Shown: piece after piece, positions 55,145 to 63,785 of the stretch
How positions within the stretch are numbered: position 1 is the stretch's first letter
How the letters are laid out: every line of letters begins with the position of its first letter
NCBI RefSeq assembly: GCF_000799165.1
Contig: NZ_JUGF01000001.1
Span: forward strand, 372,001 to 436,000
DNA: 64,000 bases
Direction: 5' to 3'
Source: Methylotenera versatilis 7
Lineage (GTDB): Bacteria; Pseudomonadota; Gammaproteobacteria; Burkholderiales; Methylophilaceae
Made by a program: the position numbers and the translations under genes
Notes under the pieces: model-generated
The model's input: the letters and a program-made list of their open reading frames with translations, nothing else
Told to the model about the DNA's origin: nothing
Database searches by the model: none

Positions 55145-55225
55145 GATTGTCTTTTAAAAAGGAACTCAGTTCATTCGAGCTGGGTAATTAACGGATGGCT
55201 TAATAGTATAGCGAACACCTAAACA

Positions 55226-55271
55226 AACCAAGTTTTTTGCATGTTTTGTAAGGGCTTGGTTGTGCAAAAAA
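55226..55271. promoter_or_regulatory. Interleaved inverted repeats in the pigment operon/LysR promoter region
   Basis: In the 241-base gap between the divergent ACP and LysR genes two perfect inverted repeats interlock. AACCAAG (55226-55232) pairs with CTTGGTT (55255-55261), and TTTTTTGCA (55233-55241) pairs with TGCAAAAAA (55263-55271). The arms lie about 80 to 125 bases from the ACP start, fitting an operator for the LysR protein. The rest of the gap shows no other clear feature. Confidence 0.45.
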
Positions 55272-55385
55272 TAAACAGATAACTACACTAGATTGTTTAT
55301 TATAGCGATTTGTTCATAAGTGCTGCGATTTTAGTTGGTCGCCATTATCAACTACAATTGAGGCAAGGCCTATGGTATTAATAAA

Positions 55386-56294
55386 ATGCAAAATAAACTA
55401 GAAATGCTGCGTATATTCAAAGTGGTCGCAGAGTCATCAAACTTTAAAGAAGCGTCCGTAAGACTGGGAGTATCGCCTCAGTCAGTGACGCGCGCGATTA
55501 AAGAGTTAGAAGAGTTGCTAGGTGAGCCATTGTTTTATCGAAGTACGCGCAATACGACTATTACCGAGTTTGGCAAACAGATGGCGCTGAAAAGCGAAGC
55601 AGTGATTGACCAAGTCGATACATTATTAAGACCCCACAAAAACACGGATTCACAACAGGCTGAAGGTTTAGTCAGGGTTACGATGTCTAGTATATTAGGC
55701 CGACGTTACTTATTGCCGGCATTAACTGATTTTTTGAAGGGTTACCCAGGCATTCAGCTGGATTTAAGATTTTCCGATTTAATTGATAATGTTGTGGCTG
55801 ATCAAATGGATATTGGTGTACGCGTGGGTTTCTTTAACGATAATAGAAATGTTGCCAGACGCGTGAATGAAGTTAAGTTTCATATCGTTGCAACGCCAGA
55901 ACTTATTGCACAAACCGGAATGCCACTGACAGTAGATGAGCTCAGTAAAATGCCTTATACCGGATTGGTCGACCACAACACGGGCAGAGTGTGGCCATGG
56001 ACTTTTGCAAATGCGTCCGATTATTTACTTGCCTCACCTACATTTACTACCGACGATCCGGAAGCTGAACTCGCTGCTGTCTTGGCGGGTATAGGTTATG
56101 GGCAGTTAGGTGACTTTATGTGTGAGGAGTATATCCAAAGCGGCAAGTTAGTCGCTGTCCTGCAAGACCAATCACCTAAACCTTGGGGTATTTATATATA
56201 CCGCCCACAGCGCGGCCCTGTAGCGGAGCGGGTTAGATTGGTTTTCGACTGTTTAGTTAATATATTGAGTGATGCTGCTTATTACAGGAAATAA
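55386..56294 (+). CDS. LysR-family transcriptional regulator (probable pigment regulator)
   Basis: A 302-residue LysR-type regulator with an N-terminal winged helix (MLRIFKVVAESSNFKEASVRLG then SPQSVTRAIKELEELLGEP) and a C-terminal inducer-binding domain with MSSILGRRYLLPALTDFLKG (about 101-120). It is divergent from the acyl carrier protein gene that heads the pigment operon, so it probably controls that operon. An inducing molecule cannot be named. It is the last gene related to the pigment cluster. Confidence 0.87.
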   Translation: MQNKLEMLRIFKVVAESSNFKEASVRLGVSPQSVTRAIKELEELLGEPLFYRSTRNTTITEFGKQMALKSEAVIDQVDTLLRPHKNTDSQQAEGLVRVTMSSILGRRYLLPALTDFLKGYPGIQLDLRFSDLIDNVVADQMDIGVRVGFFNDNRNVARRVNEVKFHIVATPELIAQTGMPLTVDELSKMPYTGLVDHNTGRVWPWTFANASDYLLASPTFTTDDPEAELAAVLAGIGYGQLGDFMCEEYIQSGKLVAVLQDQSPKPWGIYIYRPQRGPVAERVRLVFDCLVNILSDAAYYRK

Positions 56295-56392
56295 GTATTT
56301 TAAATCACCTAAAAACAGGGCGTACAGTGATATCGCTTAAAGTAAAAATCCGCGCATTACTGTGAGACTTCTGCTAATGAGTATCGTCGTTG

Positions 56393-57772
56393 CTATTTAT
56401 TAACATAGATATGTTTTCGAGTTAAAGGTAAGTGTGGTTGACCAATTTCACGTTTGTTAGCCAAGATTTGATATATGCCAATTTCACCGGCTTCAAACTC
56501 CAAAGCACATGCGGCCATATATAGTCGCCATACTCTAAAAGTGGATTCAGACACATACTGCAGCGCATCTTCATGATGATTTTCTAACCGAGAAACCCAG
56601 TGCCTTAATGTTAAAGCGTAATGCGGGCGCAAAGACTCGACATCTGATATTTCAAACTTTGCCTGCTCCATGGCGCGTTGAATGTTGCTCACGGTATCTA
56701 ATTGACCATCGGGGAAAATATAGCGATTAATAAACTCTGTAGATAAAGTCTTTTCCCAGCCTTCTACATCATGTGTGATACCGTGATTCAGAAACAGTCC
56801 GGAAGGTTTTAACAACCTATGTACGGTTGAAAAATATAAAGGCAAGTTTTTCAAGCCGACGTGTTCAAACATGCCTACGCTGACGATTTTGTCATAGATA
56901 CTAGCGCCTTTAATATCACGGTAGTCACGTAAACTAACCGTGACCTGATTTTCTAAGCCCGCTTTTTTGATGCGTGTGGTCGCCAGTTCAAATTGTTTCT
57001 GACTAAGCGTAATGCCATGCGCCTTAACGCCATAATGTTGAGCAGCATAAATAATTAATGCGCCCCATCCACAACCAATATCAAGCAATAACTCATCGGG
57101 CTTTAGTATTAGTTTGCGGCAAATATGTTCTAGCTTGGCCTGTTGAGCTTGCTCTAAAGTGCTGTCATGACTCTCAAAATATGCGCATGAATAAACCATG
57201 GCATCGTCCAGCCATAGCGCATAAAAATCATTCGAAACATCATAATGAAACTGCACTGCGTCACGATTTTCTACTTTGGTGTGCACTTTTACTGCATGAT
57301 CATAGATGAGCGGGTCAGCATCAATATGCGCGGGCAACCTTAAAGCGCTGATTATTGCCGCGAATTTTTCCCATAGAGATAACTTGATAATATGCAGATT
57401 ATCTTTTAATTGAACGGCAGCGAAGAAATCGCCTTCAATATCAATATCCCCATGAAAATAAGCATCTGCCAGGCGAAGTGGATCCCGGCCAAGCACCATG
57501 CTGCGTACAATATTGGGGTTGCGGCATATCAATGTGAATGAAGAGTTGTAATCTTCCGCGGAGGCTTTGCCCAATTTGAGATTAACGCCATTCCATAGCT
57601 GCATAGTAAGACTGCCATCAAAATTGCTAAACAAGCGTTTCAATAACTTTACCGCTTCTTCAATTCCTTTGTTCGACAAGCGTGAACCATCTTGAAAAGC
57701 GACATCGTCGGTCGCTGTTTGGGCTTTTGAAGCATGCGTTACAGTTTGATTATTTTCAAAATTGCTTACCAT
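56393..57772 (-). CDS. cfa: Cyclopropane-fatty-acyl-phospholipid synthase
   Basis: A 459-residue SAM-dependent enzyme that turns cis-unsaturated acyl chains of phospholipids into cyclopropane rings. The methyltransferase motif is LLDIGCGWGALIIYAAQH (about 218-235), with YSCAYFESHDSTLEQAQ ahead of it and VSVGMFEHVGLKNLPLYF (about 296-313) after it. An N-terminal domain of about 200 residues is present as in E. coli Cfa. Such enzymes rise in stationary phase. It lies convergent with the LysR gene and has its promoter in the gap up to 58073. Confidence 0.95.
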   Translation of the reverse strand: MVSNFENNQTVTHASKAQTATDDVAFQDGSRLSNKGIEEAVKLLKRLFSNFDGSLTMQLWNGVNLKLGKASAEDYNSSFTLICRNPNIVRSMVLGRDPLRLADAYFHGDIDIEGDFFAAVQLKDNLHIIKLSLWEKFAAIISALRLPAHIDADPLIYDHAVKVHTKVENRDAVQFHYDVSNDFYALWLDDAMVYSCAYFESHDSTLEQAQQAKLEHICRKLILKPDELLLDIGCGWGALIIYAAQHYGVKAHGITLSQKQFELATTRIKKAGLENQVTVSLRDYRDIKGASIYDKIVSVGMFEHVGLKNLPLYFSTVHRLLKPSGLFLNHGITHDVEGWEKTLSTEFINRYIFPDGQLDTVSNIQRAMEQAKFEISDVESLRPHYALTLRHWVSRLENHHEDALQYVSESTFRVWRLYMAACALEFEAGEIGIYQILANKREIGQPHLPLTRKHIYVNK

Positions 57773-58073
57773 TAGGAACTCCTAGTGCTATGCGTAAATG
57801 TACATCTCTAGCCAGTAATATCTGCAAAATTACTTTTGCAAATCCATTCAGTGCAGTATTTGATATTCATTAATTGAAATAATAGTATATATGGAGATTT
57901 TTAGGAATTTCTGTACGTTTCGACATAAGGGAATTGTATATTTTGCCTATCGGCAAGGAGATTGATGTACCTGCAAAGAGACTGATATAGGATGCTAATG
58001 GAATTGCATTGCGCAATTAATCATCCTGAAAGCGGGCAGCATAAAAGTCTGAAAAACTGAATGTTTATGTGAT
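57773..58073. other. cfa: Gene-free gap upstream of cfa
   Basis: About 300 AT-rich bases between the start of cfa and the end of the Lrp-type gene, both on the - strand. No open frame with coding character and no RNA gene is seen. It should hold the cfa promoter and the end of the Lrp transcript; I cannot mark either precisely. Confidence 0.5.
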
Positions 58074-58541
58074 TTATATTGGTAATGGCAATGCAGTTTT
58101 ATTGATTATCCTGCGTAGTACAAAACTGGATCGCACACCCGTCACGCCCGTGATTCTTGTTATTCGATTAAGTAGCAAGTCCTGATATGCATCCATATCC
58201 TTTACTACTACCTTAAGTTGATAGTCAGCATCTTGCCCCGTTATTAATAGACATTCCAATACCTCTGCCATTTGGCTTATGTTTTCTTCGAAGTTTTTAA
58301 AGCGTTCAGGCGTGTGTTGATCCATGGAAATATGAATAAGCGCCATCAACGATAAACCTAGTTTTTTTGCATCGATAAATGCATGGTAACCAGTAATTAG
58401 TCCTGATTCTTCTAGAATTTTGACTCGGCGGAGGCAGGGCGAAGCAGAAAGCTTGATGCGGTCAGCTAAGTCTTGGTTGCTGATACGACCATCCTCCTGT
58501 AACACTTGCAGTATGTGCAAATCATAACGATCTAGTTGCAT
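58074..58541 (-). CDS. Lrp/AsnC-family transcriptional regulator
   Basis: A 155-residue regulator. The N-terminal helix-turn-helix is LDRYDLHILQVLQEDGRISN and LADRIKLSASPCLRRVKILE (about residues 3-45), and the C-terminal RAM domain contains GYHAFIDAKKLGLSLMALIHI and CLLITGQDADYQLKVVVKDM. Proteins of this group sense amino acids such as leucine and form octamers. It is divergent from leuA across a 156-base gap that holds two 13-base direct repeats, which makes control of leuA and of itself likely. Confidence 0.92.
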   Translation of the reverse strand: MQLDRYDLHILQVLQEDGRISNQDLADRIKLSASPCLRRVKILEESGLITGYHAFIDAKKLGLSLMALIHISMDQHTPERFKNFEENISQMAEVLECLLITGQDADYQLKVVVKDMDAYQDLLLNRITRITGVTGVRSSFVLRRIINKTALPLPI

Positions 58542-58586
58542 AGCATTCCTTTAGCTAATTATTTCAATAATGTATTTTATTGTGAA

Positions 58587-58619
58587 ATATTATTGCCATT
58601 ATATAGATATTATTGCCAT
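58587..58619. promoter_or_regulatory. 13-base direct repeats in the lrp-leuA promoter gap
   Basis: ATATTATTGCCAT occurs at 58587-58599 and again at 58607-58619, a 20-base period close to two helical turns. Lrp-type proteins bind arrays of sites spaced by helical turns, so this is a likely operator for the divergent regulator and for leuA. Confidence 0.5.
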
Positions 58620-58697
58620 ATAACGCAAGCACATGCTAACGCAATTAGCTTAAGATTTCACTCCTGGAGTTTATAGAGTTCATCAGGAGTCATTTCA

Positions 58698-60407
58698 ATG
58701 TTGCAGCATCCTATTAATAAATACAGGCCATTTCCGCCAGTAAACTTGCCCGATCGTCAGTGGCCCAACCGAACCATTACCCAATCGCCAATCTGGTTAA
58801 GTACAGATTTGCGTGATGGTAATCAGTCACTTTTTGAGCCAATGAATGCAGAACGAAAAATGCGCATGTTTCGTATGCTTTGTGATATTGGCTTCAAAGA
58901 AATTGAAGTGGCATTCCCTTCAGCCTCAAAGACGGATTTTGGCTTTGTGCGAACGCTTATTGAAGGTAATCATATTCCTGATGATGTCACTATTGAGGTC
59001 TTGACTCCAGCACGCGAGCATTTGATTGTTAGTACGATGGAATCTCTCAGAGGTGCGCGCCGTGCGATTGTGCATTTATATAACGCTACCTCAAAGCCTT
59101 TCCGTGAAATCGTCTTTGGTATGACTAAGGATGAGGTTGTGAGTATGGTGGTAACTTCCGTGCAATTAATTAAACAATTAGCATCTGAACAACCAGAAAC
59201 GGAATGGGTGCTTGAATACAGTCCTGAAACATTCACTGCGACTGAACTTGATTTCGCATTAGAGGTTTGTAATGCTGTGACGGAGGTATGGGGTGCGACA
59301 CCAGAGAACAAAGTAATCATCAATTTACCGACGACTGTTGAGGTGTCTACGCCCAATATTTACGCAGACCAGATTGAATGGATGCATCGCCATCTTGCAA
59401 GGCGCGATAGCATTATTTTAAGCCTTCACCCACACAATGATCGAGGCACGGCAGTTGCAGCAGCAGAACTTGCGTTAATGGCGGGCGCTGATCGTGTAGA
59501 AGGCTGTCTTTTTGGTAATGGTGAACGAACTGGGAACGTTGATATAGTGACAATGGCTTTGAATATGTATACACAAGGCGTCTCACCTGATCTTGATTTC
59601 TCCGACATTAATGCAGTTGCTCGTACCGTTGAAGATTGTAACCAGTTACCGATACATCCACGCCACCCTTATGTGGGTGATTTAGTTTTTACCGCATTTT
59701 CCGGGTCACATCAGGATGCGATTAAAAAAGGTTTGGCTGTACAAAAACCAGACGAATTTTGGAATGTGCCTTATCTTCCGATTGATCCGAAAGATGTCGG
59801 GCGTAACTACGATTCGGTAATACGCGTAAATAGTCAATCTGGCAAAGGTGGCATCGCATATTTATTGGAAAATGAATACGGTATTGTGATGCCGCGTAGA
59901 TTACAAGTTGAATTCGCTGGAGTAGTGCAGAAGTATACAGATGGCTATGGAGGGGAAATGGTTGCTGCCGATATCTGGAAACTTTTCTCGGCTACCTATC
60001 TTGAAGCCCATGCAACGGTTAAGTATGTTGAACATCATCTTTTTGAAAATGATAATACTCAAGGAATTCGCTTGCATATCGAAATTGATGGTAACCCACA
60101 TTTCCTCACAGGTGAGGGTAATGGGCCTATCGATGCTGCTGTTAATGCATTTAAAAGTGCAGGACTAAATGTAAATGTTCGCAGTTACGAGCAACGTTCA
60201 ATGAATCCAAGTATTGACGGAGCTGATGCGAACTCTTGTGCTTATATAGAGGTTTCACCACTAAATCGTGATGGCCTTAAGGATTGTTATGGTGTGGGAA
60301 TCGATTTTAACATTGTGACAGCCTCGATTAAAGCTTTAGTAAGCGGCATTCATAGAATAGAATCAGTGAATATGGAAAAACAATCTGACGGTTTTTCATA
60401 TAGGTGA
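58698..60407 (+). CDS. leuA: 2-isopropylmalate synthase, long (yeast/actinobacterial) type
   Basis: A 569-residue enzyme that condenses acetyl-CoA with 2-oxoisovalerate, the first committed step of leucine synthesis. The TIM-barrel HMGL core has [15 protein letters not shown] (about 35-49) and the metal-binding SLHPHNDRG (about 241-249). The C-terminal third is the leucine-sensing LeuA dimer domain. Most betaproteobacterial LeuA proteins are near 510 residues, so this longer type is notable and may be a second copy. An AGGAG site precedes ATG 58698. Leucine feedback is expected. Confidence 0.93.
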   Translation: MLQHPINKYRPFPPVNLPDRQWPNRTITQSPIWLSTDLRDGNQSLFEPMNAERKMRMFRMLCDIGFKEIEVAFPSASKTDFGFVRTLIEGNHIPDDVTIEVLTPAREHLIVSTMESLRGARRAIVHLYNATSKPFREIVFGMTKDEVVSMVVTSVQLIKQLASEQPETEWVLEYSPETFTATELDFALEVCNAVTEVWGATPENKVIINLPTTVEVSTPNIYADQIEWMHRHLARRDSIILSLHPHNDRGTAVAAAELALMAGADRVEGCLFGNGERTGNVDIVTMALNMYTQGVSPDLDFSDINAVARTVEDCNQLPIHPRHPYVGDLVFTAFSGSHQDAIKKGLAVQKPDEFWNVPYLPIDPKDVGRNYDSVIRVNSQSGKGGIAYLLENEYGIVMPRRLQVEFAGVVQKYTDGYGGEMVAADIWKLFSATYLEAHATVKYVEHHLFENDNTQGIRLHIEIDGNPHFLTGEGNGPIDAAVNAFKSAGLNVNVRSYEQRSMNPSIDGADANSCAYIEVSPLNRDGLKDCYGVGIDFNIVTASIKALVSGIHRIESVNMEKQSDGFSYR

Positions 60408-60417
60408 TATAGGGCGG

Positions 60418-60461
60418 ATGCCTACTTTAAGGTGGTGAGTTCAACCGCCAAAAGGAGGCAT
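60418..60461. other. Nested hairpin after leuA
   Basis: ATGCCT (60418-60423) pairs with AGGCAT (60456-60461), enclosing GGTGGT (60431-60436) that pairs with ACCGCC (60444-60449) using one G-T pair. It lies about 10 bases after the leuA stop. There is no T-run, so it is more likely a 3'-end stabilising structure than a classical terminator. Confidence 0.35.
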
Positions 60462-60578
60462 TATTATCCTCATTCATCTATCTGGATTAAATAGAAACTT
60501 TCGTTAGGTGTTAAAGCAAGAGCTAGATTTAGGTTTGCAACGGTATAATAAGTACAACATTTTGAATCGAACGATGCC

Positions 60579-62024
60579 ATGGTTGATACATCATCAAAGA
60601 AGTTGATCTCGCTCAGCAAATCAGATTCCCAACCAATCCATCTCCAAATATATAAGCGTTTTAAACAGGCTATAGAAAGTCATTTATTAAAAGACGGTGA
60701 CAGAGTACCTTCCACCAGGACGCTCTCCATTGAGCTGAATGTCGCTAGAGGCACTGTTGAAAACGCATATTCCATGCTGTTGGGAGAAGGGGTGTTTACC
60801 TCAAAAGGGCAAGCTGGAACATTCGTATCTACGCCATATGCTTTTGATAAAGAAAGTAAGCGCTCCACTCCCAAAAACTCTAGTCAAGGACTCTCTAGTG
60901 TCTCACCAACTCAAGGCCCAGATTTAAATACTTATTCGCACATCTTTTTACCAGGCAGTCCAGCATACGATGCTTTCCCGCGCAAGATCTGGTCTAGGCT
61001 GGGTTCAAATAGAATGCGCAGCATGTCTTCAATTGAGATGTCACACAAAGACCCTTTGGGTTATTTGCCATTAAGGCAATCAATCGCGACCTATTTGCGA
61101 TTATCTAGAGGTGTTGTTTGCGATCCGCGCCAAGTTTTTATGACTACGGGCTATCAGGGCGGATTGGATTTTCTAAGTAAGGTTTTAAGGCTAAGTGGTC
61201 AGGAAGTCTGGATGGAGGACCCAGGTTACCTATTCGCTTCAACCTTGCTAGAAGATATCGGAGCAAAAGTAATTAGGGTGGCAGTGGACAATGAAGGCTT
61301 AATTGTTTCAGAGGGTATCAAAAAATCGCCCCAAGCAAAGCTTGCGATTGTCACGCCGTCTCATCATAGTCCATTAGGCATGGCCATGTCGTGGTCTAGA
61401 AGAACTCAGCTACTGGACTGGGCTGGCAGCAATGATTCTTGGATTATTGAAGATGATTATGACGGTGAGTATCGATACTCTGGGTATCCCTTGCCGTCAT
61501 TAAAAAGCTTGGATCAGTATGATCGAGTCATTTATGCAGGCACGTTTAGTAAGACCTTATTTCCATCATTAAAATTAGGTTACATCGTTCTACCGCAGAA
61601 TTTGGTGGATATCTGTACAGAGAAAGCTAATATTTACCAGATAGGTAGCTCGATTACCTCTCAATTAATCGTTAATGATTTTATCGCTGAAGGCCATTTT
61701 TCTAAGCATTTGAACAAAATGCGCGCCCTTTATTCACATCGCAGGGAAATAACCAGCCATAGCTTAAGTGAAATATTAGGGCAAGAAATTGCAGTGAACT
61801 CACATAAAAATGGAATGCAATTAGTTGTAAAAATTGTTTCGGGTCATTCTGATAATGATGTTACAACCGCGTTCAATAAGCTTGGCTATAACATTCATGC
61901 ATTATCGAACTGGACCACTGACCCTAATCAGAATGGTTTAATCATTGGTTTTACTAATGTTGCAAACAAAAAAGCCGCTGATGAAGCGGCTAGGAAACTG
62001 AAAAGTTGTTTTGCTGAGATTTAA
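60579..62024 (+). CDS. MocR/PdxR-type regulator (GntR wHTH fused to aminotransferase fold)
   Basis: A 481-residue regulator. The N-terminal GntR-type winged helix (about 14-80) has HLQIYKRFKQAIESHLLKDG and RVPSTRTLSIELNVARGTVENA (partly quoted), and the rest is a type I aminotransferase fold binding pyridoxal phosphate, with YAGTFSKTLFPSLKLGY (about 324-340) carrying the lysine. MocR proteins regulate PLP or amino-acid pathways. It is co-directional with leuA across a 171-base gap. Its 3' end codes over a terminator-like stem that serves the opposite strand. Target genes are not known. Confidence 0.9.
   Translation: MVDTSSKKLISLSKSDSQPIHLQIYKRFKQAIESHLLKDGDRVPSTRTLSIELNVARGTVENAYSMLLGEGVFTSKGQAGTFVSTPYAFDKESKRSTPKNSSQGLSSVSPTQGPDLNTYSHIFLPGSPAYDAFPRKIWSRLGSNRMRSMSSIEMSHKDPLGYLPLRQSIATYLRLSRGVVCDPRQVFMTTGYQGGLDFLSKVLRLSGQEVWMEDPGYLFASTLLEDIGAKVIRVAVDNEGLIVSEGIKKSPQAKLAIVTPSHHSPLGMAMSWSRRTQLLDWAGSNDSWIIEDDYDGEYRYSGYPLPSLKSLDQYDRVIYAGTFSKTLFPSLKLGYIVLPQNLVDICTEKANIYQIGSSITSQLIVNDFIAEGHFSKHLNKMRALYSHRREITSHSLSEILGQEIAVNSHKNGMQLVVKIVSGHSDNDVTTAFNKLGYNIHALSNWTTDPNQNGLIIGFTNVANKKAADEAARKLKSCFAEI
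61964..61991 (-). terminator. Intrinsic terminator for the opposite strand inside the end of the MocR gene
   Basis: AGCCGCT (61973-61979) and AGCGGCT (61985-61991) form a 7-base-pair stem with a 5-base loop, and the + strand carries an A-run ahead of it. On the - strand this reads as stem then a T-run, so it would end the DedA transcript that runs toward it. It lies within the last 20 codons of the convergent MocR gene. Confidence 0.75.
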
Positions 62025-62117
62025 ATGCGTGATTTAACTACACGCTCTGAAAGAAATTTAAATCAGTTAGAAATTGCCACAAGTGAGCACAATAATAAAA
62101 TCCATTTAATTGTTATA

Positions 62118-63050
62118 TTACTTTAGATTCTCTACGTTATACCCTGCAGCACGCCAAGCATCAATTCCACCGGCAAGCGGCCTTACATTATAATAACCTT
62201 TTTTCATCAATGCCTTAGCGATCTTTGCTGCTGTTACCTCATTTGGGCAAGAACAGTAGAGTATGACGGCTTCATTATCATTGGTTTTAAACGTTAACTC
62301 GTCTAAGGTTTCCATCGTGATGAATTGAGCGCCCGGAATCCAGCCATCCTCAATAAGATGAGGTGCTCTTGTATCTAAAATAATTGGCGTTTCACCTTTA
62401 GCTAAAAGTATATTTAACTCATCCACACTAATGCGAGCCATGCGCAGATCTTTCAGAAATCTTTGCCTTTCCCACCATTTTGACGCGATGAAAACAAGCA
62501 GGGCTAATAAGACCAGCAGCATTCCCCATTTGCCCATTTCAACTAAAATGCTCATCAACTCATCAATTGCATTGCTGAACAACGAGCCTAACCATAATGC
62601 TGAACCAGCCCATAACGCTGCACCGAGTCCATCCATAATCAGGAAAACGATTAGCTTGGTGCCGGTAGAACCAGCCAGGGCGCTAGAGATCGAGGCGAAT
62701 CCAGGAACAAATTTACATATCAGTAAAGCTGGTGGTCCAAATTTCAAGAACAGTGATTGGGATTGAGCAACGCAGGTGTCGGGAGAAAGTGATATTTTAC
62801 AAAGCTTGCTCATCACCTTGTTTCCATATTTGCGCCCAGTAAAATACCAAAAGGTATCAGCTATCACGGCAGCTACAACAGCTGTAAGCAATACCACTGG
62901 GAAAGAAAACTGCTCAGGGCTAATTAATAAAGCGCCAGCAATTACTAGTGTTGGGTAAGCAGGGATTGGTAACCCCAGTTGCTCTAAAAAAACATTAACA
63001 AATACGATAATTAATCCAAACTGCTGGATTAATTCTGTGATGTAGCTCAT
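62118..63050 (-). CDS. DedA-family membrane protein fused to rhodanese domain
   Basis: A 310-residue fusion. The N-terminal two thirds are DedA-like (SNARE-associated) with FLEQLGLPIPAYPTLVIAGA (about 22-41) and a long conserved pattern RKYGNKVMSKLCKIS and CKFVPGFASISSALAGSTG, about five membrane helices in all. The C-terminal 100 residues are a rhodanese domain with ILDTRAPHLIEDGWIPGAQ and the active-site region ILYCSCPNEVTA (Cys about 271-273). DedA proteins act in lipid or membrane homeostasis; the rhodanese part suggests a sulfur-transfer or stress role. It follows the azoreductase by about 50 bases. Confidence 0.88.
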   Translation of the reverse strand: MSYITELIQQFGLIIVFVNVFLEQLGLPIPAYPTLVIAGALLISPEQFSFPVVLLTAVVAAVIADTFWYFTGRKYGNKVMSKLCKISLSPDTCVAQSQSLFLKFGPPALLICKFVPGFASISSALAGSTGTKLIVFLIMDGLGAALWAGSALWLGSLFSNAIDELMSILVEMGKWGMLLVLLALLVFIASKWWERQRFLKDLRMARISVDELNILLAKGETPIILDTRAPHLIEDGWIPGAQFITMETLDELTFKTNDNEAVILYCSCPNEVTAAKIAKALMKKGYYNVRPLAGGIDAWRAAGYNVENLK

Positions 63051-63099
63051 AGATAACCATTATTCATTTATAAGATTTGAATCATACTCGATATCATGA

Positions 63100-63732
63100 T
63101 TAGCTCATCCATTCTTTAGCTATGGACTCAAGTTCACTATATGCCCGCTTGAGCGCTTCTTCACGTGCAGTCTGATCAGAAAATTGAAGTGGCTGTGCGT
63201 CTACAAAGTGAGGGTTCTCTACGCCTAAAAAAGCAAAAGGTGAGCGTAGCGCAGGAGTAAGCGCATCCATGCCTGCCCAAGGGCTTAATCCGGGTCTTAA
63301 ATCTGCGCCTCTAGCCGTGATAAAGATTACTTTTTGGCGAGTAAGATTTCCAGATGTTGTGCCATCAGCAAGGAAATTATAAGTAAGGTTAGTCCGCACT
63401 AAGTTATCAATAAATGCTTTAAAACTAGAAGGCATCGAAAAGTTATACATCGGCATAGCAAAAACAAGCATATCTGACATCAATACTCGTGCGCACAAAT
63501 TATCGGAGTATTCCAGAACCTTTTTCATCTCATCGGTTCTTTCTGATGCCGGCGTATAAGTCGCTTTAGCAAAATCACCACTCACATGCGGCGGCGTATC
63601 AATAGACAGGTCAAGATAATCTATTTCCAAATCTGGAATTTGCTTTTTGAGCAAATCAACATAATAAGCGGATAACATTTTCGAGTTTGAAAGCGAGCTT
63701 TTAGGGCTAGCGTCTACATGCATTAATCTCAT
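63100..63732 (-). CDS. azoR: FMN-dependent NADH-azoreductase
   Basis: A 210-residue flavodoxin-like reductase that uses FMN and NADH to reduce azo compounds and quinones. The start MRLMHVDASPKSSLSNSKML matches the AzoR N-terminus and flavin phosphate-binding region, and MLVFAMPMYNFSMPSSFKAF (about 91-110) is the FMN-isoalloxazine loop. I placed the start at ATG 63732, which lies 9 bases after AAGGA; an ATG directly adjoining AAGGA at 63741 gives a worse fit. It probably shares a transcript with the DedA gene. Confidence 0.92.
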   Translation of the reverse strand: MRLMHVDASPKSSLSNSKMLSAYYVDLLKKQIPDLEIDYLDLSIDTPPHVSGDFAKATYTPASERTDEMKKVLEYSDNLCARVLMSDMLVFAMPMYNFSMPSSFKAFIDNLVRTNLTYNFLADGTTSGNLTRQKVIFITARGADLRPGLSPWAGMDALTPALRSPFAFLGVENPHFVDAQPLQFSDQTAREEALKRAYSELESIAKEWMS

Positions 63733-63785
63733 GTTAATCATTCCTTTTAAAACATTTAGCTAAAATATCAAAGAGCATCCTTGAT

